From: Campylorhamphus procurvoides
Taxonomy: Eukaryota; Chordata; Aves; Passeriformes; Dendrocolaptidae
Length of the DNA stretch: 64,000 nucleotides
Direction: 5' to 3'
Assembly (NCBI GenBank): GCA_013396655.1
Contig: WBMV01007620.1
Location: forward strand, 310,001 to 374,000
Shown: positions 23,101-64,000 of the stretch, piece after piece
Layout of the letters: every line of letters begins with the position of its first letter
Position numbering within the stretch: the first letter of the stretch is position 1
Made by a program: the position numbers and the translations under genes
Notes under the pieces: generated by a model
The model's database searches: none
What the model was told of the DNA's origin: nothing
What the model saw: only the letters and a program-made list of their open reading frames with translations

Positions 23101-26100
23101 AAGTCCGTGGCAGATTGTCAAAGATAGTATGGGGCTAAATAGTAAGCAACGTGATAAATGAATGTAGAATATTACTGGAGACTGGTGTTATGAGAAGAGA
23201 CAAGGAAAGATCAAAATCAAGAACCAACGTCTAAAGAGACGATTAAAAATACCGTGTCAGATAAAGAAATATTAACTCTTTTCACAGTAAGCTGTCCTGT
23301 TATGAAATAAGACTTCTTTTATCTAAATTTTTTTTTCCGTTCCCCTCTTTGCCTAAGAGCATATCAGTAAGCCAAAGTGTGCTTTTTCCTTCAACTACAG
23401 AAGTTGAGCACTTATATTTGATAGAAAAGGAAGCAGAAGTGTCAGGCTCCTTGTGCTAGAAGAAACTGCACAGGCTTTGGATTTCAGAGGTTGCTGTTGA
23501 GGGTGTTATCCTCTGAGCACTGGTTGTTTCCCTTCAGAGCTGCTGCAGGTTTAGTGGAGCCCGCCCAGCGTGCGTAAAGACCGGCATAAACTGCGTAAGA
23601 AGCTGTCACACCCACAACAGACTTACTTGTTAAGTTCTTATTGGAGAGCAAGATTAAAATGGAAGCAAAATTGTCTTTCCTTCTGTTATGACTCATGGGA
23701 GCTGCTTTTGTGCTCAATGCTTTCATAATCAGTCTGCTTATTTGTCAGTATGGTCTTAGAAGCATCCTGCTAAGCACCCACTCTTTTTGAGTTGGCCACA
23801 GCTGTTAGAGAAGATCATGAATCCTGCGTTTAACTCCAAGAAGTGAATTTATTTCACTTATCCTGGATGAGCTGAATTTATTTTTGAAGCTGTACTTGAA
23901 TACAAGAGTAAGAGCACTCATCGAACAAGATAAACCAAACCAAATCATTATTTCTGCCCTGACCTTCAAGCTCAGTTTTCCTTTTGGAATTTAGCCAAAC
24001 AGGTATCTTTAATAGTTGGGAGCTGGTTCATTCCTTTTTCTAGTTGTGTGTTTGCTGGGAACTTTGTTCAAGTTCTTCCCTCACTCACCCCTGGTCGTGC
24101 TGCCTTCTAAGTGAGTTATGTGATGGTGACTTCCCATGATGTAGAACTCATTCAGATGAATTTGCGGGTTTTACTATATCAACAGCTATTAAAAAACCCC
24201 CTAAACAAGTTCTCCAAAAACCAACAATGGTGAAGTCAGATTTCAATGATGGCGTTAGGAATGTCGATAAATGCTTTCTGGAGCTGAATTTTAAAACCTG
24301 TGAGGTTGTGCAAGCAACCTTGGTGTTTTGCTTTTACATAATCTGTTCAAGTTTGCCAGTTTTCTAAATTTTGTATTTGTTTTCAGCAGCTGTTCTTTTC
24401 ATTCCTAATTTTTTATATGAGCAGAGGAGGATAGACTGAAGCTTGGAGTATGAAAAATGGCTTGCTATAATTGCAAGTTCTGGTTGCTTTTTATCTCTTC
24501 AGGTTTTTTTTATTCAGCTTCCACACTGTGGATTTTTTCATATTATGAAATTATGGTGGCTCTTCCACCAGAATCTTGTCCCATTAGAAGGGCTACTGTC
24601 CCTTCATAAAATGGAAAAACTAAGTGGTAGCTTTTTTTTCCAAATTAAGGAGTGAGACTGGCAAAACTTCACTAGCAGTATGATTGTATAATTTTTCTGT
24701 CCATTCTTAAAGTCAGAATGTTACTGCTACCATCCTCCTTACACGTTTTCATATGCTGAATTATTTCTTCCTAATCAGTAATTCCTCATAATAATCCTGG
24801 CACATTGTTCTGGACCGATAAATCCAGAACGTTTTTTCCCACTTATTTTCTTTACCCTGTCACTTTTATATTCTGCTATAACACTGAATCAGGTGCTTGT
24901 AATTCTAAATAGAATTTTTCTAGAAAATCTCAATAAATAGAACTACATATACAGAGGGGAAGAGAAGAAAAGGTGCTGAGTGATGCATCTTGGCTAGCAG
25001 AGTTGGTTAATGCTTCCTTTCATCTGTGTACCTTGTAGGACAGAAGACATGCCAGGGTGTGGATTAATGTGTAACCATCAAAGACAGATTCTTACAAGTT
25101 CTTTACATTTGTTGGTGAACCCACTGTTTTGTGAGTGAACCGAGGAAAATGTAACAAGCCTCTCAAAATTCTTAGTTATATTCTCTCAGTGAGTAAACAT
25201 AATAAATAAATAAAAAGATTAAGCTTGCTTCTTGGTTTAGGAGAGCAAGAGAGGTGTACTATCTGCTGGCAAGAAGCTTGTTTAAAAGCCCATGGATGAC
25301 TTTGAAGTCAATTAGAAGTTTGTGACTGCCCTCAGCAGGGTGCAAATTGCACTCTTTCTGTCTTGACAAATGAAATTAACTGTACACTTGATATGCAAGA
25401 TGCTGATAGACAAATCTAACCATATATCTAGAACAGTTTTATTTCTCAAAATTTTATGAAGACAAATGTCTACCTCAAGTGTTTTATAATACTCACTAAA
25501 TGTCTCTACTGAAATCTAACTGCGAAAAGTGCTTCCTCTCACCACACAGTTATTATGAAATAATGAATAGCTTTTTTACTTAGGAAAGAGTCTTTGGATT
25601 GAGTGGTCAAGTTTGATGCTTTTGAGTGATGTGCTAGAATTCCTAATGGTCATGAAGGGAAAAAGAGTTGGGGAAAAGATAGCTTTAATTTAAATGCAAA
25701 TGATCGGGTACCATAATGCTGTGTGTATGCTCATTCCAAAAACATTTGTGCATTTTCTGGTTTTTACATAAAAGCCTTATGTATTATTGCAGAACAGCTA
25801 CATTGGTTTTAAAGTCTCACACTGTTACACTTCTGGATTAAGTAAAACTAAGTTGTTCTTATCGATTTCATGACAATTCATTTTGCTGAGTTGGTCCTGC
25901 ATTCTGTAAAACGTCATGGTAACATTGAGACCATCTCAGTGGTCTCTTGGTTTAATTCATAAGTTTTTTATGTGCTGTGAATCTGGCTGCCTTGGAAAGG
26001 GATATTAGGACAATGAGTGCTATTTCCCTACTGCGAATCTTTGAGAGGTAAACGATGGCCTTATTTCCTCTTCTCCAAGGGTTATCGTTCTAGGCAGCAG

Positions 26101-27124
26101 GCAGCTTATGAAAACAGACCAGTGTGGCATTCAGTGCAAAAAATGGAATTGTGGTTGTTATTAATAAGGTTTTCCTTGCTGTTTCCAGTGTTCAACTTGA
26201 AAGAATCCAGCCTGTCCTCACTATGTTACAGAATAATGTAATCCTTGCTGTGGATAACTTTCTTAAAATTACTTTTCTGTTTAAAACTTCTAGATTTTTT
26301 TCTCTATTTTTGTTATTTCAGTTGCACACTCTGCTATTCTCAAGACTGCGTCATTCCTCGAGTTTTGCATTCATGTTACCAGATTCCCTGCAAGAATCAG
26401 TAATTTTAAAAGCAATCTTAACAATGCCAGTGCCTTCTGAAAAGCAGAAAAACTCCAGAAAGTTCAGTGGATGCTACCACTGAACACATATTTTTAGCAG
26501 TTTGGTTTTAATCTTTCAGGAGCTTCTGAAGGCAAAGATTTCAAACAAGCAAATAAATTCTGTCTAGGGATTAGATGGGTCTGGTTAGTCTGAGTTCATT
26601 AATGTTTGAATTACGGCCCTGCTTGAGGCATAAAGGTGGGGCAAACAGTGTTTGGATATGGATCCATACTACTGCTGCATTCCACTTGTCATCTTTCATT
26701 AGCTTTCCTTTTCATTTCAAGATAAAGTTCTCATAAAGTGCTCTCAGCAGAATTGGGCACAAAGATGACTGTAGCTAGTGCAGGAGAGGTGAGATACTCA
26801 AGTGCAGTTTTCTTCTGGGAGCCCCCTGTATATATATCTATATTGCCTGTGCTGTCAGTCATGATGCACTTTGGGGAGAATTAGAGAGGCTGGTTTGTGT
26901 GTTTCTTTGGAAGTGTATCCATAATGGTGAGCGAACATCAATAAGGGAGGTAACAGGCTTTTACCTCTAAGGACTTCCATGGGAATGCTGCTGTTAGGTG
27001 CCATGCATGCAGCAGCAGCCATGTAGACAAGGGGGTCAGCTTGCTGTGGCTCTTCTAGTGAGGTGAGAAGGGAAGACTGCGTGATCAGTGGGGAGAGGAA
27101 GGTGTATAGTACTGAATTGCATGG
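20142..27124. other. Non-coding DNA, probably intron 1
   Basis: AT-rich and apparently unique. No coding exon, RNA gene or recognised mobile element. An AATAAATAAATAAA run lies at about 25200-25214. A slightly GC-richer patch at 22600-22840 is open on both strands (22629-22838 + and 22637-22828 -), but I recognise no protein in it. Confidence 0.55.
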
Positions 27125-27295
27125 CATCATAAAATGTTAAGGGTTGAAGGGAACTTAAAGACTATCTAGTCCCAAATGCCCCTACCATGGGCAGGGACAT
27201 CTCCCACTAGACCAGATTGCTTAAAACCCTATCCAGCCTGGCCTTCAACACCACCAGGGTTGGGGCATCCACAGCCTCCCTGCCTGGGCATTTCA
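27125..27295 (-). mobile_element. CR1 LINE 3' fragment
   Basis: On the + strand it shows the reverse of a CR1 3' end: GGGTTGAAGGGAACTTAAAG, then CCATGGGCAGGGACATCTCC and GGGGCATCCACAGCCTCCCT. About 170 bp, 5'-truncated, non-coding, edges approximate. Confidence 0.88.
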
Positions 27296-29487
27296 GAAAG
27301 GAAGGTTAGCTGCTTGCAAGTTGGTTTTATTCCCAATAAAAAGCTAGAATTCATACTGAATTCACTTGTAGAACTCCTGAAAATAAGAGTAAAAATAGTG
27401 GATCACAAGCTGCAGGCCTGTAGAGCTTTAAGTAGTTTATGGGAAATTTAGAAATCTAAACTGCATCTAAATTTCTTCTTGAAACTGCATCTAAATTTCT
27501 TCTTGAGTTTTTGACACATTATTTCATAAGCTTCTTCACTGTTTCATCATAGCTCCAAAAAGTATTGGGTACACTGTAAGACTGAAAGACCATGCACAGT
27601 AATAACATTAGCAGGTAAGTAGTGGATGTTATCACAAATGAAATTCTGGAAGGACTTGTCAGCGAATGACGTTGGGAACTGAAGCAGCAGATTTGCTGGT
27701 GTTACTGAATAGTGCTAATAGAAAACACAGTGTGTATTTTTTGACTGTTTCTTTCTGGCAAGTAGTTTTGCTGTTCTGAGCCTGACTGACGAGTTTTCTT
27801 GTCTCTGGCTTTTGTTCTGGCATTAATGGTTGTTTCAAGGTCTCTGGCAGTATTTCTGTCACTCAGCTGCAGCAAGGGGACAGTCAGCTGCGCCTGGTGC
27901 CTGGCACCAGCCTGTTTCAGTAGAAAGCTCAAGCAGCTCAGTGCAGGCTCTGTTCTCATGTTGGTGGATGCAACTGAGCAGATGCACCCACTTTTGAAGG
28001 ATGTCATTTGTTTTTTAGTTCATTACTGTAACCAGAAAGTCTGGACAAACAGCACAAGGGATTTTTTGAGAAGGTGATGCCAAATAAGATAGGATGAGAC
28101 TATATGGAAGGGAAAGGAAAGAGTATTTCATAAAATTCACAAGTAAAGAAAAAAATTCAATAATTAAAACAGTAGATGAAACCACTGAAATAGCCCACTA
28201 AGGAGTGGGCAACTTTTTAAAAAATGAAAGCAAGCCAAAAAACCCCAACCATCCCTTTAATTTGGAAATCACTACTACATTTTCAAAATACTGTGTTTTA
28301 TTACCTCTGGAGTTGCTTCTAAAATACGACACACATCCCCCCACTCCCCAAATTATCTGCCCTCTGTCTTGCTGGAAAAAGTGTTATTGTGATTTCCCTC
28401 CACCCTTGAGTCGTCCTTTTGTTATGTGTGACTTAGTCAACACAGGGCTTTTGGCCGGCACCCCTGGCTTACAGTGAAATCCCATTTGTGAGAGCTGAAC
28501 CCAACATTAGTGGGTCACACTGACCCATTACACATAAGTTAATTAAAGGTATTCACTTCCATGCTGCCATCTTGTTCTCCATGAGTAGTTCTGTTTTTGG
28601 GATCACTGAATTGTGAAAATTATATATTTCCAATTCATGGTGAAGATACTTTAGGGTTTTTTTTTCCTGTTTTTGAATGTGGGATATATGCCTTTAATAA
28701 TAGGGGAACAAATGGAGTCTAAATTAGCAAAACCAAACTTTGATTTTTTTTTTTTGTATCAGACTTTTAAGATGATAGAAGTGGTGAGCCAAAAACTGGA
28801 CAAAAAACTTTGGTTTTTTCCCTGTGTATAGTTGCCTGATTTGAAAAATTATTTCAGCATTTGGGAAACATGGAGGAAACACTTGGAAACCCTTTGAAAA
28901 TATTTTTTTCTGTTTATCACATTTCCATTAAATAAGCTGATAATGGAAATAATTTTTGCATCTGACTGTTAGTCAGTCTAGTGTATAATTTCCTTTTTTT
29001 TTAAACAATCACAGAAAATGGTAGTAGAAAAATATTTTCTTCTATGTAGTGCTTTTTATCTTATCCTTTTTACCATTACAGTGGACAAATAAGAAATTAA
29101 CTAAACAAAATCTGGTTTTATGCCTACCTGTCAGCATACACCAAACAGACCATAAGTAATTATAAGTGTTTTTGCTTACTGAGGTAGTTCCTGTCAAAAT
29201 TTTTGTTTGATTCCGTTCTATGGAGAATCACTTTATGCAAGTTAGTTATTACTGTAATAGACATCCTTTGTGTGGGATTACAAGGCCAGCTGTTGTGTCA
29301 GGTATATTGCTCAGTAGGTTCTGTCCATTGTACGTGCTGCTAAACTCTCCTGGTCATAAAATGTGGAAGTAAATGAGTTGTCTGTTACACCTGTTAGACT
29401 ATATTGGTATGATGTCTGTATACCACTGCATTCTCTTACTGCAATGAAACAGAGTGCTAACTACATTATTTTCTCTTCTTTCCTCAG
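27296..29487. other. Non-coding DNA ending at the exon 2 splice acceptor
   Basis: Likely the 3' end of intron 1. It contains the tandem duplication at 27458-27505 and otherwise AT-rich unique sequence. Overlapping open frames at 27659-28077 on both strands show no recognisable protein. The last 15 bases form the pyrimidine tract and AG of the exon 2 acceptor. Confidence 0.6.
27458..27505 (+). repeat. Perfect 24-bp tandem duplication
   Basis: Positions 27458-27481 and 27482-27505 are identical and contain AAACTGCATCTAAATTTCTT. Perfect identity points to a recent slippage event, possibly polymorphic. Confidence 0.93.
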
Positions 29488-29652
29488 GAAGCCACTTACT
29501 GCCTACAACTTAAGAAAGGCTGTGAGAACTCTGGTTGCTCAAGGTGGAATTTTTTTTCCAAGAGCCTTTTCACGATTGCCTTTTGCACAATCTCCGTACG
29601 CTCCCCATTGTGCCATGTTTTGTGGCTCTCACCGTAAGAGGAATTTGTCTTG
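29488..29652 (+). other. CDKL5: CDKL5 exon 2, 5'UTR part
   Basis: A pyrimidine-rich tract ending TCTTCTTTCCTCAG at 29474-29487 is a good 3' splice site, placed 165 nt before the start codon. In the human gene the corresponding UTR segment of exon 2 is about 162 nt (remembered), which supports this boundary. The segment contains one upstream ATG (29615). A splice acceptor here means at least one non-coding first exon lies further left, and probably outside the window. The boundary is inferred from sequence only. RNA reads joining into 29488 would settle it. Confidence 0.8.

Positions 29653-29653
<1 letters not shown>
29615..29653 (+). promoter_or_regulatory. Upstream ORF of 12 codons overlapping the CDKL5 start (TGATG)
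   Basis: The only ATG in the predicted 5'UTR of exon 2 opens a short frame, MFCGSHRKRNLS, that stops at TGA 29651-29653. The A of that stop is the first base of the CDKL5 ATG (29653-29655). The upstream ATG has G at -3 and T at +4, a moderate context. The CDKL5 ATG has T at -3 and A at +4, a weak context. Such an overlap could limit translation of the main frame, or make it depend on leaky scanning or termination-reinitiation. The arrangement is directly visible. Its regulatory role is inference. Confidence 0.6.

Positions 29654-64000
<34,347 letters not shown>

Overview
The window looks like avian nuclear DNA. It is AT-rich, has very few CpGs and no bacterial-style gene packing, and carries several copies of CR1, the dominant LINE of bird genomes, plus an LTR-type repeat of a kind I associate with birds. 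The one gene I can support is the 5' part of CDKL5 (cyclin-dependent kinase-like 5) on the + strand. Six exons encode residues 1-154 and part of codon 155 of the kinase domain. Exon lengths (64 coding nt, then 35, 46, 137, 121 and 60 nt) and splice phases match the human gene as I remember it, and the encoded residues match my memory of human CDKL5 throughout. No complete gene lies in the window. Exon 8 and everything downstream, including the TEY activation loop and the long C-terminal tail, lie past the right end.

Layout. 1-29,487: non-coding DNA, probably CDKL5 intron 1 because the first recognised exon starts with a splice acceptor. It holds CR1 fragments near 5.6, 8.3, 18.3 and 27.1 kb. 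At 18.2-20.1 kb an LTR-type element has been split by a later CR1 insertion. 29,488-29,716: exon 2, with about 165 nt of 5'UTR, a 12-codon upstream ORF whose stop overlaps the start codon, and codons 1-21. 30,256-30,290: exon 3. 30,291-54,990: a 24.7 kb intron with four CR1 fragments, all in sense orientation. 54,991-55,036: exon 4. 57,558-57,694: exon 5. 60,544-60,664: exon 6. 61,790-61,849: exon 7. 61,850-64,000: start of intron 7.

The exons together build the ATP-binding N-lobe (glycine loop, VAIK lysine, helix-C glutamate) and the catalytic loop up to the DF of DFG. There is no visible CpG-island promoter, so the transcription start is probably left of the window.

I saw no tRNA, rRNA, CRISPR, complete coding transposon or other novel system. 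The points most worth a second look are the TGATG upstream-ORF/start overlap, the nested CR1-in-LTR structure with its internal ~50-bp unit array, the weak splice donor of the tiny exon 4, and three unexplained higher-GC patches at 0.4-0.7, 55.2-55.9 and 62.9-63.5 kb. The species cannot be fixed from the sequence. The LTR-type repeat makes me lean toward Neoaves rather than chicken, but that is from memory only.
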